A DNA stretch of 64,000 nt from Palleronia pontilimi (GCF_016412875.1 NZ_JAEKPD010000007.1:248001-312000); one strand, 5' to 3'; positions 26,860 through 35,849 are shown, counted from the stretch's first letter. Program-made: numbers and translations. Notes: generated by a model from the sequence alone, not told the origin.

Positions 26860-26899
26860 CGAAAATATCCCGGAGAGCGCGAGAGGCAGCGCCTCTCGC
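26850..26899 (+). repeat. Dispersed 3'-end repeat element, copy 3
   Basis: Head TTCATCTTTTCGAAAATA (26850-26867) resembles copies at 14098 and 50133, and is followed by hairpin GCGAGAGGC (26879-26887) / GCCTCTCGC (26891-26899) with loop AGC. The stem sequence differs from the other copies but pairing is perfect. Confidence 0.65.
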
Positions 26900-26916
26900 A
26901 CGGGCGCAGGCCCGTC

Positions 26917-27903
26917 CTAGCCCAGCGACAGGCTGGCGGCGCTTTCGGGCAACTCCTCGTCGAAGCAGCGCTGGTAGAACTCGGCCACCGTCTCGCGCTC
27001 GAGCTCGTCGCACTTGTTCAGGAACGACAGCCGGAACGCGTAGCCCACGTCGTTGAAGATGTTGGCGTTCTGCGCCCAGGCGATGACGGTCCGGGGCGAC
27101 ATGACGGTCGATAGATCGCCGTTCATGAAGGCCGTGCGGGTCAGGTCCGCGACGGTGACCATCTGCCCCACGATCTTGCGGCCCTTGTCGGTGTCGTAGC
27201 CCGGCATCTTCGCCATCACGATCTCGGCCTCGGCGTCGTGGTCCAGGTAGTTCAGCGTGGCCACCAGCGACCATCGGTCCATCTGGCCCTGGTTGATCTG
27301 CTGGGTGCCGTGGTAAAGCCCGGTCGTGTCGCCAAGACCCACCGTGTTGGCGGTGGCGAACAGGCGGAAATAGGGGTGCGGTTCGATCACCTTATTCTGG
27401 TCCAGCAGCGTCAGCTTGCCGTCCACCTCCAGCACCCGCTGGATCACGAACATCACGTCGGCGCGGCCCGCGTCGTATTCGTCGAACACGATGGCCGTCG
27501 GGTTGCGCAGCGCCCAGGGCAGGATGCCTTCCTGGAACTCGGTCACCTGCACGCCGTCGCGCAGCTTGATCGCATCCTTGCCGATCAGGTCGATCCGGCT
27601 GATATGGCTGTCCAGGTTCACCCGCACGCAGGGCCAGTTCAGCCGCGCCGCAACCTGCTCGATATGGGTGGACTTCCCGGTGCCGTGATAGCCCTGGATC
27701 ATCACCCGGCGATTGAACTGGAAGCCCGCCAGGATCGCCAGCGTGGTGTCGGGATCGAAGCGATAGGTGCTGTCGAATTCGGGCACGCGATCGGTGCGCT
27801 CGGCGAAACCGTGCACCTTCATGTCGCTGTCGATGCCGAACACATCGCGCACCGAGATATCTTCGGTGGGTTTGGCGTCGATATCAATGCTGCCATCGGC
27901 CAT
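26917..27903 (-). CDS. cobS: Cobaltochelatase subunit CobS
   Basis: 328 residues, an AAA+ ATPase that with CobT powers CobN in aerobic cobalamin synthesis. Walker A GYHGTGKS at 71-78, Walker [11 protein letters not shown], and the sensor segment [15 protein letters not shown] 27903 starts [12 protein letters not shown]; the open frame continues upstream but there the sequence is not conserved. A 20-base-period direct repeat lies about 65 bases upstream of the start. Confidence 0.96.
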   Translation of the reverse strand: MADGSIDIDAKPTEDISVRDVFGIDSDMKVHGFAERTDRVPEFDSTYRFDPDTTLAILAGFQFNRRVMIQGYHGTGKSTHIEQVAARLNWPCVRVNLDSHISRIDLIGKDAIKLRDGVQVTEFQEGILPWALRNPTAIVFDEYDAGRADVMFVIQRVLEVDGKLTLLDQNKVIEPHPYFRLFATANTVGLGDTTGLYHGTQQINQGQMDRWSLVATLNYLDHDAEAEIVMAKMPGYDTDKGRKIVGQMVTVADLTRTAFMNGDLSTVMSPRTVIAWAQNANIFNDVGYAFRLSFLNKCDELERETVAEFYQRCFDEELPESAASLSLG

Positions 27904-27966
27904 CGGGAAAGGTCCTTTCATCCGGTCCCAAGGGCGTCGAATACGGGACCAAGTGCATCTGCCGCG

Positions 27967-27996
27967 CGTGGTGCAACATATCCCTTCGTGGTGCAA
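27967..27996. promoter_or_regulatory. Direct repeat CGTGGTGCAA x2, possible operator
   Basis: CGTGGTGCAA occurs at 27967-27976 and 27987-27996, a period of exactly 20 bases (about two helical turns), in the divergent region between cobS (-) and the ECF sigma gene (+). Read on the minus strand it is TTGCACCACG twice. Such spacing suits two regulator dimers on one DNA face. No regulator can be named. Confidence 0.45.
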
Positions 27997-28089
27997 GGGG
28001 AAGGGGCGCGGGCGCTTTGACGCTGGTGTTGGCGGACGCCGTTTGATCTAGTCCCCCGCAACAAGAACGCGCTGCGCCGGGAGATCCGC

Positions 28090-28635
28090 TTGCCTACAAC
28101 CGCCGAAGATGTCGAGGTCATGATCCTTGCCGTGGCCGACCAGGACCGCACGGCCTTCCTGTCGCTTTACGATGCGACCAGCGCGAAACTTTTCGGCGTC
28201 TGCCTGCGTGTCTTGAAGGATCGCGGGGATGCCGAAGACGTCTTGCAGGACGTGTTCATCAAGATCTGGCGCAATGCCGACCGCTACAAGGCCAACGGGC
28301 TGAGCCCGATGACATGGCTGATCACCGTCGCAAGAAATGCGGCGATCGACCGGGTGCGGACGCGCAAGGCGCCCGCAGAGGATACGGAAGCCGCCGAGCG
28401 GATGCCCGCATCCGGCCCCACCCCCGAAGGCGCGGCCATCGCCGCGTCCGAGGCACGACGAATAGCCGCCTGCTTGGGGGAGCTGGAGGACAACCGCGCA
28501 GACGCCGTGCGCGGGGCATATCTGGACGGCCAGTCCTACCAGGATCTGGCAGACCGGTTCGATGTGCCACTGAACACGATGCGAACCTGGCTTCGGCGGA
28601 GCCTGATGAAACTGAAAGAGTGCATGAGCCGATGA
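28090..28635 (+). CDS. ECF-type RNA polymerase sigma factor
   Basis: 181 residues from TTG 28090 (GGGAG upstream at 28079-28083); an in-frame ATG at 28120 is an alternative. Region 2 spans LYDATSAKLFGVCLRVLK to FIKIWRNADRY with the DAEDVLQD motif, and region 4 spans DAVRGAYLDGQSYQDLADR to the DNA-contact helix TMRTWLRRSLMKLKE. Its TGA overlaps the ATG of the RskA-type anti-sigma gene. It is presumably released by oxidative or envelope stress and autoregulates the operon (inference). Confidence 0.92.
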   Translation: MPTTAEDVEVMILAVADQDRTAFLSLYDATSAKLFGVCLRVLKDRGDAEDVLQDVFIKIWRNADRYKANGLSPMTWLITVARNAAIDRVRTRKAPAEDTEAAERMPASGPTPEGAAIAASEARRIAACLGELEDNRADAVRGAYLDGQSYQDLADRFDVPLNTMRTWLRRSLMKLKECMSR

Positions 28636-29348
28636 GCAAGCACGACATCACCCCCGGCACACCCGATGCCGACGCGCTGGCCGCCGAGTACGTGTTGCAC
28701 CTGCTCGACCCCGAGGAGCGCGCGCGCGTCGAGGCGCTGCTGGATGTCGACGGCGCCTGGCGCGGCCGCGTGGCCGACTGGTCCGAGCGGCTGGGGCTGA
28801 TGGCCGATGAGATCGACCCCGTCACCCCGCCCGCCCATCTGCGCGCCCGGGTGGAACGCCTGGTCGCAGAAGATCGCGCGGCCGGGACGGACAAGCCGCG
28901 CGCGCGGCGATCCGGCTGGCTTCAGGCGCTCCTGGGCGGGGGCGTCGCCGCGACGCTGGCCGTCCTGCTTCTGATGGTCGCGCTGCCCCGGATCCAGCCG
29001 CCCGACAGCGGCCCGCTTTATGCAGCCGACGTCGCCACAGCCGACCAGGCCCTGCTGGTCGAGGCGCACTACGATCCCGATGCGGCGCAACTGACGATCA
29101 CCCGCGTGGCCGGAAGCGCGCCGCCGGGCCGCGACCTGCAGATGTGGCTTCTGACCGAAGACCAGCCGCCGCACTCGGTCGGGATCCTGCCCGAAGACGG
29201 CACCCTGTCGATCCCGGTGATCCCGTTCTGGGGCCAGCGCATCCCGACGGGCCGCTTCGCGATCTCGGAAGAGCCCCCGGGCGGATCGACCGACGAGATC
29301 GGTCCGACCGGCACCGTTCTGGCGGTGGGCGAAGTCCAGGAAATATGA
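28632..29348 (+). CDS. RskA-type membrane anti-sigma factor
   Basis: 238 residues. The N-terminal AAEYVLHLLDPEERARVE is the anti-sigma domain typical of RskA/anti-sigma-K. One membrane helix near residues 100-120 (ATLAVLLLMVALP) separates it from a periplasmic RskA C-terminal domain with DLQMWLLTEDQPPHSVGIL. It should bind the upstream ECF sigma factor and release it on an envelope signal. The ATGA overlap couples it to the sigma gene; msrB follows after 83 bases. Confidence 0.9.
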   Translation: MSKHDITPGTPDADALAAEYVLHLLDPEERARVEALLDVDGAWRGRVADWSERLGLMADEIDPVTPPAHLRARVERLVAEDRAAGTDKPRARRSGWLQALLGGGVAATLAVLLLMVALPRIQPPDSGPLYAADVATADQALLVEAHYDPDAAQLTITRVAGSAPPGRDLQMWLLTEDQPPHSVGILPEDGTLSIPVIPFWGQRIPTGRFAISEEPPGGSTDEIGPTGTVLAVGEVQEI

Positions 29349-29431
29349 CGGTTCTTCACAGTGTTGCGAGACCCGGAGACGCAATCGGCGCGCGGGATTA
29401 TGTAGAATGCAGAGAGTCTGGAGGACCCCGC

Positions 29432-29926
29432 ATGCATAGACGACAAATCCTGATCGGCGGCACCGCGCTTGCCCTGATGCCCCTGGCGTCGAGGTTCGCC
29501 ACCGCGGCCGAGACATTCGAGGTCACGCGCTCGGAATCCGAGTGGAGGGCGATGCTGACCGACAAGGAATATTACGTGATGCGCGAAGAGGGCACCGAAC
29601 GTGCGTTCACGTCGCCGCTGAACGACATCACCGCGCCGGGCACGTTCTACTGCAAGGGCTGCGATCAGGCGCTGTATGTGACCGAAACCAAGTTCAAGTC
29701 CGGGACCGGCTGGCCGTCCTTCTACCAGCCCCTGCCGGACGCCGTGGCCACGAAGCCTGATCCCGGGATTTTCGGGACCCGCACCGAAGTCCATTGCGAT
29801 CGCTGCGGATCCCACCTGGGACACGTGTTCGACGACGGCCCCCCGCCGACCGGCAAGCGCCATTGCATCAACGGGATCGCGATGGTCTTCCGGCCCGAAG
29901 GCGGTGGCGACCCGGTCGTGGGCTGA
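29432..29926 (+). CDS. msrB: Exported peptide-methionine (R)-S-oxide reductase
   Basis: 164 residues. It reduces methionine-R-sulfoxide in proteins. Zinc-binding pairs C74-xx-C77 and C122-xx-C125 and the catalytic Cys145 in GKRHCING are all present. The N-terminus MHRRQILIGGTALALMPL, with paired arginines and cleavage near ATA, suggests Tat export, so this is a periplasmic MsrB. GGAG lies upstream of the ATG at 29432. Third gene of the ECF-anti-sigma operon and its likely target. Confidence 0.93.
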   Translation: MHRRQILIGGTALALMPLASRFATAAETFEVTRSESEWRAMLTDKEYYVMREEGTERAFTSPLNDITAPGTFYCKGCDQALYVTETKFKSGTGWPSFYQPLPDAVATKPDPGIFGTRTEVHCDRCGSHLGHVFDDGPPPTGKRHCINGIAMVFRPEGGGDPVVG

Positions 29927-29956
29927 GGCCGGACCGAAACGAAAAGACGGTAAATG

Positions 29957-29996
29957 ACGGGCTGCGACCAGTGCTTGGCGCAGCCCGTTTCTTTTG
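29957..29996 (+). terminator. Intrinsic terminator of the ECF-RskA-msrB operon
   Basis: ACGGGCTGCG (29957-29966) pairs perfectly with CGCAGCCCGT (29979-29988) over a 12-base loop and is followed by TTCTTTTG. Confidence 0.85.
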
Positions 29997-29997
29997 C

Positions 29998-30115
29998 GCC
30001 CGTGGCGGCTGTATCGCACCCGTGTAAGCGTGGTCCCGCGCAGGGAACGGGCCCCGAGCGTGTCTGCGGCGCGTGACTGCGAAGGCCGCGCACCGGCCTT
30101 CACGTCCCTTTTTTT
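29998..30115 (+). ncRNA. Candidate small RNA ending in a T7 terminator
   Basis: Between the msrB terminator and the convergent J-domain gene is about 115 bases with no ORF but with structure: CCCGT (30019-30023) with ACGGG (30047-30051), enclosing TCCC/GGGA (30034-30037, 30043-30046). It ends in hairpin GAAGGCCG (30081-30088) / CGGCCTTC (30094-30101) followed after seven bases by seven T's (30109-30115). A second plus-strand terminator-like structure after the operon terminator implies a separate transcript. No known RNA family recognised; 5' end and promoter unclear. Confidence 0.35.
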
Positions 30116-30138
30116 AGACAGTCAGGCCGGTCCGCCCG

Positions 30139-30777
30139 TCAGTTGGTGAAATTGCGGCTGTCCTTGATCTGGTCCCACGCCCAGACCACTTCGCCCAGCT
30201 GTTCCTCGTGGCCCCGGTCGCCGCCGTTCATGTCCGGGTGCAGCACCTTGATCAGCGATTTGTACGCCTTGCGGATCTCGGCCTTGGTCCAGTGATCCTT
30301 GGCTTCGAGGATCTCGACCGCGCGCCGCTCGGTGGGCGGCAGGCGGCGCGTGGTGCCGCCGGTCATGGACTTGCCCGGATTGCGCGTGGCGTTGTCGCCC
30401 AAGACCTGGTGCGGATCGTCCACGCCCAGCCGCGCCCAGGCGCGCTGTTCGTCCGACTTCTTGCCGAACGGCTTCGTCTCGCGGCCCCAGACCCGATCCT
30501 TCGCGATCTGACTGTCGAATTCTTCCTCGGTGGAGCCGTTGAAGAAGTTCCACTTCAGATTGTACTCGCGCACGTGATCCTTGCAGAACCACAGGTATTC
30601 ATCCAGGTGATCGGGCGAGCGGGGCGCACGGTACTGGCCGTGCTCTTCGCAGCCGGGGTGTTCGCACACCCGCGTCGAGGTCTCGAAAGCGCCCGACATC
30701 CCGCGTTTTCCGCGCGGATTCTTCTTCTTCGCGGAGGTCACGCGTATATCGAATCCGAAGGGGTCGCTTTTGGGCAT
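30139..30777 (-). CDS. J-domain protein with N-terminal Cys-rich segment
   Basis: 212 residues. The C-terminal J domain has the HPD motif at 180-182 (KSLIKVLHPDMNGGD), stimulating an Hsp70 partner. The N-terminal part has Cys38, Cys43 and Cys65 in CEHPGC and FCKDH, possibly a metal site. This short alphaproteobacterial J-protein usually neighbours bolA and cobS, as here. Divergent from bolA with a 73-base gap; the ECF module lies between it and cobS. Confidence 0.9.
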   Translation of the reverse strand: MPKSDPFGFDIRVTSAKKKNPRGKRGMSGAFETSTRVCEHPGCEEHGQYRAPRSPDHLDEYLWFCKDHVREYNLKWNFFNGSTEEEFDSQIAKDRVWGRETKPFGKKSDEQRAWARLGVDDPHQVLGDNATRNPGKSMTGGTTRRLPPTERRAVEILEAKDHWTKAEIRKAYKSLIKVLHPDMNGGDRGHEEQLGEVVWAWDQIKDSRNFTN

Positions 30778-30850
30778 GATGGCTCCTTTCCAGTGCGGAG
30801 GGGAGAGTTTAGAGAAACAATCGCCAAGGTGAAGAGGGGATTTGCGTGAA

Positions 30851-31108
30851 ATGCCGGTGATCGACGAAATCCGTACGCGGCTGGATGCCGCATTCGACCC
30901 GCGTGCGCTGGACGTGCGGGATGACAGTGCCCAGCATGCGGGACATTCGGGCGCACCCGCGGGGGGCGAAAGCCACTTCTCGGTGACGATCCGCGCCGAC
31001 GCGTTCGGCGAGATGAGCCGCCTTCAGCGCCATCGCGCCATCCACGCGGCGCTGGGCCCCGAGCTCGTGGCGCGCATTCACGCGCTGGCGCTGGACGTGG
31101 ACGGCTAG
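30851..31108 (+). CDS. BolA family protein
   Basis: 85 residues from ATG 30851 (TTG 30842 would add three). BolA/IbaG signature: VIDEIRTRLDAAFDPRALDV, ESHFSVTIRADAF and RHRAIHAALG. BolA proteins work with monothiol glutaredoxins in Fe-S handling or stress control. Its TAG overlaps the stop of the convergent DUF4177-like gene as CTAG. Confidence 0.92.
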   Translation: MPVIDEIRTRLDAAFDPRALDVRDDSAQHAGHSGAPAGGESHFSVTIRADAFGEMSRLQRHRAIHAALGPELVARIHALALDVDG

Positions 31109-31545
31109 TCCCGGGCCGCGCCGGGCACGGGGCGCAGCGCGCCGTCGGGCGCACGTTTCGCGCTGAGGCTGCCGGTCTTGCGCGGCTCGGGCGCGGGGGC
31201 GTCCGACGCGGCGATTGGCGCGTCATGGGCCTGGGGCGCGTCGCGCTGGGCGTTCAGCTGCGTTTGCCACTGGGCCGCGCCGTCCTGCGCCGGGGCGGCC
31301 TCGACCGTGTCCACCCAGCGGCGATAGATCAGCACCGTGACCGTTTCGGTCACCGTCTTGCGCAGGAACCCCTGCGACGCGCTGACCACCAGGGTTTCGG
31401 AACGCTGGTATTCCCAGGCATCGCGGCCTTCCGCGTTCAGCGCCTCTTCCAGTCCCAGCGCGAAGCGCGCGGCGGTATCTTTCACGCCCTTGGTGCGCGG
31501 CGCCTCTTTCGGGGCGGGAACGACGCGGTATTCGTAATAGGACAT
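31105..31545 (-). CDS. DUF4177-like protein
   Basis: 146 residues. The N-terminal half, MSYYEYRVVPAPKEAPR then EEALNAEGRDAWEYQRSETL and VLIYRR, is a DUF4177-like small fold; the C-terminal 60 residues are Ala/Pro-rich and probably disordered. Function unknown. ATG 31545 chosen because conservation starts there. The 200 bases up to gatB hold no gene I can support. Confidence 0.75.
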   Translation of the reverse strand: MSYYEYRVVPAPKEAPRTKGVKDTAARFALGLEEALNAEGRDAWEYQRSETLVVSASQGFLRKTVTETVTVLIYRRWVDTVEAAPAQDGAAQWQTQLNAQRDAPQAHDAPIAASDAPAPEPRKTGSLSAKRAPDGALRPVPGAARD

Positions 31546-31746
31546 GGGCTTCCCCCGGATTGGGCTTCGGACGCCGCGTCTATCAGCGATCCGAAGCGGT
31601 CTGTCCAGACCCGTCCCGCGGCAGCCTGCGCGCCGTGCGGGCCCGTTCGAGGCGCGGCCCGCCGACGGCGGTGACGATCGGCGGAGTGCCGCCGCCCCGA
31701 GACCCATGCGCGCGTTGCGGGATCAGGGATCGCGGTGCCGGTCGGG

Positions 31747-33264
31747 TCAGCTACCGGCGAGTTTCTGCGCGACGATCTGGTTCACGACCTTGGGATTGGC
31801 GGTGCCGCCCGTGGCCTTCATCACCTGGCCCACGAACCAGCCCGCCAGCTTGGGGTTCTGCTTGGCCTTTTCGACCTGCGCGGGATTGTCGGCGATGATC
31901 CGGTCCACCGCGTCTTCGATGGCACCGGTGTCGGTGACCTGCTTCAGCCCGCGGTCTTCCACGATCTGTTCGGGGTCGCCGCCTTCGGTATAGACGATTT
32001 CGAACACTTCCTTGGCGGTCTTGCCCGAGATCTCGTCGGCCTTGATCATCCGGACGATGGCGGCCAACTGCGCGGGCGCGACGGGGCTGTCGGTGATCGC
32101 CCGGTCGTCCTTCTTCAGGCGGCCGAAGAGCTCGTTGATGACCCAGTTCGCGGCCATCTTGCCGTCGCCCGCGTCCTTGGCCACCGCTTCGAAAAAGGCC
32201 GCATCTTCCACATCCGCCGTCAGCACGCCCGCGTCGTATTCGGTCATGCCGTACTCCAGCACGAAGCGCGCGCGCTTCTCGTCGGGCAGTTCGGGCAGCG
32301 ACGCGGCGATGTCGTCGACCCAGGCCTGCTCGATCTCGAGCGGCAGCAGGTCGGGGCAGGGGAAGTAGCGGTAATCGTGCGCTTCTTCCTTCGACCGCAT
32401 GGACCGCGTCTCGCCCTTGTCGGGATCGTAGAGCCGGGTTTCCTGCACCACTTCGCCGCCGTCTTCGATGATGGCGATCTGGCGGCGGGCTTCCACGTCG
32501 ATGGCGGCCTGGATGAACCGCATGGAGTTCATGTTCTTGATCTCGCAGCGGGTGCCCAGGTGGCTGAAATCCTGCGTCTCCTGGTAGCGTTCGTAATCGC
32601 CCGGACGGCAGACCGACACGTTCACGTCGGCGCGCAGGTTGCCGTTCTGCATGTTGCCGTCGCAGGTGCCAAGATAGCGCAGGATCTGGCGCAGCTTGCC
32701 GACGTAGGCCGCCGCTTCCTCGGGGCCGCGGATGTCGGGGCGGCTGACGATCTCCATCAGGGCGACGCCGGTGCGGTTCAGATCCACGAAGCTCATGTTC
32801 GGGTCCATGTCGTGGATCGACTTGCCCGCGTCCTGTTCCAAGTGGATCCGCTCAATCCGCACCAGCCGCGCAACGCCCGGCCCCATGTCGACCAGCACTT
32901 CGCCCTCGCCCACGATGGGGTGGTAAAGCTGGCTGATCTGGTAGCCCTGCGGCAGGTCGGGGTAGAAGTAGTTCTTGCGGTCGAAGGCGCTGGTCAGGTT
33001 GATCTGCGCCTTCAATCCCAGCCCGGTCTTGACCGCCAGCGCCACGCAGCCTTCGTTGATGACCGGCAGCATCCCCGGCATGCCCGCGTCCACGAAGGCC
33101 ACGTTGCTGTTCGGCTCGGCCCCGAACAGGGTCGACGCCCCGGAAAAGAGCTTGGCTTTCGACGCCACCTGGGCGTGGACTTCGAGCCCGATCACCAGCT
33201 CCCAGTCGTCCTTCGCACCCTGGATCACCTTGGGCTTGGGCGTCTCGTAGGTCAGGTCGAGCAT
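31747..33264 (-). CDS. gatB: Asp-tRNA(Asn)/Glu-tRNA(Gln) amidotransferase subunit B
   Basis: 505 residues. The tRNA-kinase subunit of GatCAB. The signature [21 protein letters not shown] opens the protein; [32 protein letters not shown] and [15 protein letters not shown] follow, with the C-terminal GatB/YqeY domain ([11 protein letters not shown] and later). ATG 33264 precedes the conserved start; the frame stays open for 284 further codons upstream, which overlap the next genes antisense and are not coding. Divergent from the SLT-like lipoprotein. Confidence 0.97.
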   Translation of the reverse strand: MLDLTYETPKPKVIQGAKDDWELVIGLEVHAQVASKAKLFSGASTLFGAEPNSNVAFVDAGMPGMLPVINEGCVALAVKTGLGLKAQINLTSAFDRKNYFYPDLPQGYQISQLYHPIVGEGEVLVDMGPGVARLVRIERIHLEQDAGKSIHDMDPNMSFVDLNRTGVALMEIVSRPDIRGPEEAAAYVGKLRQILRYLGTCDGNMQNGNLRADVNVSVCRPGDYERYQETQDFSHLGTRCEIKNMNSMRFIQAAIDVEARRQIAIIEDGGEVVQETRLYDPDKGETRSMRSKEEAHDYRYFPCPDLLPLEIEQAWVDDIAASLPELPDEKRARFVLEYGMTEYDAGVLTADVEDAAFFEAVAKDAGDGKMAANWVINELFGRLKKDDRAITDSPVAPAQLAAIVRMIKADEISGKTAKEVFEIVYTEGGDPEQIVEDRGLKQVTDTGAIEDAVDRIIADNPAQVEKAKQNPKLAGWFVGQVMKATGGTANPKVVNQIVAQKLAGS

Positions 33265-33432
33265 GGCATGATCCTTTGCAAAAGGGCTGGACGTCGCGTC
33301 TGGATATGCCGGGGGTCGGTCGGGAACAAGGGGTCGGCTTGGCGAGATACCGCCGGGTCGGGATCGCCGGACTCGCGCGATATCGCCGAATCGAGCTAGA
33401 GCAACACGATCGTAAATCACTCGGTGTGAAAA

Positions 33433-34056
33433 ATGCTGAAACGTGCCGCCTTTTGCCTGCTGCTTCTGATTCCCGCCTGCGTGTCCTCGAAACCGCAAGT
33501 CGAGGACGTGCCGGACGAGCTTCCCGTGACCCGCTGGGATTTCCGGCCCGAATCCAACGTCTGGACCGAGGCCACCCTGACCGCGCTCGAACAGCACGGC
33601 GCGATCCTGCCCGCCATGGTGCCCGCCGACTACGCGGAATGGTGCCCGGAATACGCCAACCAGACCGAAGAAGGCCGCGCGGCTTTCTGGACCGGGCTGC
33701 TGTCGGCGCTGGCCAAGCACGAAAGCACCTGGAATCCCAGTGCGGTGGGCGGCGGCGGGCTGTGGTACGGGCTGACGCAGATCGACCCGCGCACGGCCAG
33801 GGCCTATGGCTGCGAGGCCACGTCGGGCGAAGGTCTGAAGAACGGCGCGGCGAACCTGCGCTGTGCCGTGCGCATCGCGGCCAAGCAGGTCTCGAAGCGC
33901 GGGACGATCACCCGCGGGATGCGCGACTGGGGTCCGTTCCATTCGGCCCAGAAGCGCGCCGAGATGGCGGCGTGGACCCGCGCGCAGCCCTATTGCAGCC
34001 GCCCCGCCGAGCCCGAGCGGACCTCGCCCTTCGCCTTCCTGACGCCCAAGACCTGA
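33433..34056 (+). CDS. Lipoprotein with lysozyme-like (SLT) domain, tandem copy 1
   Basis: 207 residues. Lipoprotein signal with lipobox IPAC (Cys16). Single-domain transglycosylase-like fold: [10 protein letters not shown] with the likely catalytic Glu97, [24 protein letters not shown], and ANLRCAVRI. Could cleave or remodel peptidoglycan from the outer membrane's inner face. The adjacent downstream gene is a paralog, 47 bases away. Starts at ATG 33433. Confidence 0.82.
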   Translation: MLKRAAFCLLLLIPACVSSKPQVEDVPDELPVTRWDFRPESNVWTEATLTALEQHGAILPAMVPADYAEWCPEYANQTEEGRAAFWTGLLSALAKHESTWNPSAVGGGGLWYGLTQIDPRTARAYGCEATSGEGLKNGAANLRCAVRIAAKQVSKRGTITRGMRDWGPFHSAQKRAEMAAWTRAQPYCSRPAEPERTSPFAFLTPKT

Positions 34057-34102
34057 AGCTTGCGAGCTTGCGATGCGGGCACCCGGCCCTAGTTTTGCGC
34101 GT

Positions 34103-34834
34103 ATGATACGTGCCATTGCTCTTTGCCTTGCCTGCGTCGCGCTGCCCGCCTGGGCCGAACACGTCCGACCGAAGGCCCGCCCGACGCTTGATCCGATTCC
34201 GGTGACCCGCTGGGATCACCGCGCCGAATCCGAACGGTGGAGCCGCGCGGGGCTGCAGGCCCTGAAATCCCACGGCGCGCCCCTGGTCGAGATGGACCCG
34301 AGGGACATCGCGGCCTGGTGCCCGGGCTACCGCAACGCGCCGCTGGAAGACCGCCGCGCGTTCTGGGTCGGGTTCCTGTCGGCCCTCGCCAAGTATGAAA
34401 GCACCCACAAGCCCAGCGCGGTCGGTGGCGGCGGGAAATGGTTCGGCCTTCTGCAGATCGCGCCCGCCACGGCGCGCGCCTACGACTGCAGGGCGGGGAC
34501 GGGCGAGGCGCTGAAGAACGGGCCCGCCAATCTGAGCTGCGCCATCCGCATCATGTCGGAAACGGTCGGTCGCGACGGCGTCGTGCACGCCCGCGAGCCG
34601 CGGTGGAGCGGTGTGTCGGCCGATTGGGGACCGATGCGTTCGGCCGTCAAGCGGCAGGACATGCGCAATTGGCTGCGCGGTCAGGAATACTGCCAGATGC
34701 AGACATCGCTGCGGCCGAAGCCGCGCCCCGCGCCCGAAGAGCTGGTGATGGGGCCCGTGCGCAAGCTGATCCGGTCGCAGGCCCGGCCGGAACTGGCCAC
34801 CCTGCGGCGCTTCACCGAAACCCGTCCCTTCTAG
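34103..34834 (+). CDS. Exported lysozyme-like (SLT) protein, tandem copy 2
   Basis: 243 residues from ATG 34103 (34073 is an alternative without a better signal). Sec signal [15 protein letters not shown], no lipobox. It shares with its neighbour [16 protein letters not shown] (likely catalytic Glu99), [16 protein letters not shown] and ARAYDC, plus a C-terminal extension of about 45 residues rich in Pro/Arg. A tandem gene duplication with divergence from lipoprotein to soluble export is likely. Confidence 0.82.
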   Translation: MIRAIALCLACVALPAWAEHVRPKARPTLDPIPVTRWDHRAESERWSRAGLQALKSHGAPLVEMDPRDIAAWCPGYRNAPLEDRRAFWVGFLSALAKYESTHKPSAVGGGGKWFGLLQIAPATARAYDCRAGTGEALKNGPANLSCAIRIMSETVGRDGVVHAREPRWSGVSADWGPMRSAVKRQDMRNWLRGQEYCQMQTSLRPKPRPAPEELVMGPVRKLIRSQARPELATLRRFTETRPF

Positions 34835-34839
34835 AACGG

Positions 34840-35727
34840 TCAGGCCGATCCGGCCTTTCCGCGCGAGCCCGAGATCAGCGCGGGCGGGCGCGCGCTGCCG
34901 AACAGCGGCTGCGCCCGGTCGCCGCTCAGCGACAGGGTGGCGTTCTTCAGAAAGCGGATCGCCTCGTCCGAATTGGCATCCAGCGCCTTGCCCGAGATCG
35001 GTTGCCCGATCGAGATGCGATAGGGCTGGCTGGCCTTGTTCAGCATCTCGTGGAACAGGGTGATGTCGCGCAGCGTCTCGTGCAGCAGGTCGAAGAGGTA
35101 AAACAGCGCCGAGTTGCGCGCGCCGATATGGATCGGGATCACCGGCACTTCGAACTTGCGCGCCAGCATCGCGGCCGACGCCATCCAGTCCCGCTCGTAA
35201 AGTCGCAGGCCCCGCCGCTTGGCCAGGCGGCCGGACGGGAAGATGATGCCCAGACGCCCTTCCTTCATGGCGCGCATGGTGAAGGCCATGGTTTCGCGGG
35301 TCTTGCCGTGGCTGCGCTTGTCATGGCGCCATTCCACCGGCGCGATCATGCCTTCCAGCTGGGGCACGACCTTCAGGATGTCGACATTGGCATAGAAATA
35401 CAGATCCGGGCGCAACGGCGCCAGCAGATGGTGCAGCATGATGCCGTCGGCGATGCCGGTGGGATGGTTGGCCACGATCAGCGCGGGGCCATGGCGCGGA
35501 ATGTGATGCAGGCCGGACACCTGCAGGTCACGCGCCAGCATGTGGCCCATGCGGTCCATCAGCGCGCGGCCCGACCAATCTTCCATCTCGCGGGCCAGCT
35601 CGACCGTGCGATCGTAGCTCAGCATGCGGTGGAGGATCGGGCGGATCGCGCGGATCGCCAAGGAGTCGCGGGCCAGCCATTCGGCCCGCTCTTCGATCTG
35701 CTGATCTATGCGCTCTTTCACGGCCAT
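34840..35727 (-). CDS. 1-acyl-sn-glycerol-3-phosphate acyltransferase-like protein
   Basis: 295 residues from ATG 35727 (the frame allows 35787). PlsC-type catalytic motif VANHPTGIADG near residue 110 and later IIFPSGRLAKRRG and VPVIPIHIG, the acyl-acceptor motifs. The spacing between His and Asp (HPTGIAD) is one residue longer than canonical HX4D, as seen in the haemolysin-like acyltransferase branch. Probably acylates a lysophospholipid or lyso-ornithine lipid; substrate not determinable. Confidence 0.85.
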   Translation of the reverse strand: MAVKERIDQQIEERAEWLARDSLAIRAIRPILHRMLSYDRTVELAREMEDWSGRALMDRMGHMLARDLQVSGLHHIPRHGPALIVANHPTGIADGIMLHHLLAPLRPDLYFYANVDILKVVPQLEGMIAPVEWRHDKRSHGKTRETMAFTMRAMKEGRLGIIFPSGRLAKRRGLRLYERDWMASAAMLARKFEVPVIPIHIGARNSALFYLFDLLHETLRDITLFHEMLNKASQPYRISIGQPISGKALDANSDEAIRFLKNATLSLSGDRAQPLFGSARPPALISGSRGKAGSA

Positions 35728-35849
35728 GAGGGACCACGCTGCTTCACCCGTTCCACCAGAGATGGCGTTGCGGACACCCGAAGGCAAGCGCCGCCACCGG
35801 GGCAGGGGGGGATGAGCGTATCATCGCCCGTCCGCTTCGCGCGCCCCAT

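Noticed and set aside
28055-28075. TGATC-type -35 of an RpoE-like ECF promoter before the sigma gene
   Set aside because: TGATC is present, but no matching -10 at proper spacing was found, so not listed as a feature.
27904-28089. Cobalamin riboswitch upstream of cobS
   Set aside because: No B12-box-like sequence could be found; the region has a direct repeat only.
29998-30115. SRP RNA, tmRNA or 6S RNA identity for the structured region
   Set aside because: The characteristic SRP tetraloop/GGAAG region and tmRNA tRNA-like ends are absent, and 6S-like architecture could not be drawn convincingly.
31747-34116. 789-codon frame through gatB
   Set aside because: GatB starts at 33264 with its invariant N-terminus; the upstream extension is antisense to two exported proteins.
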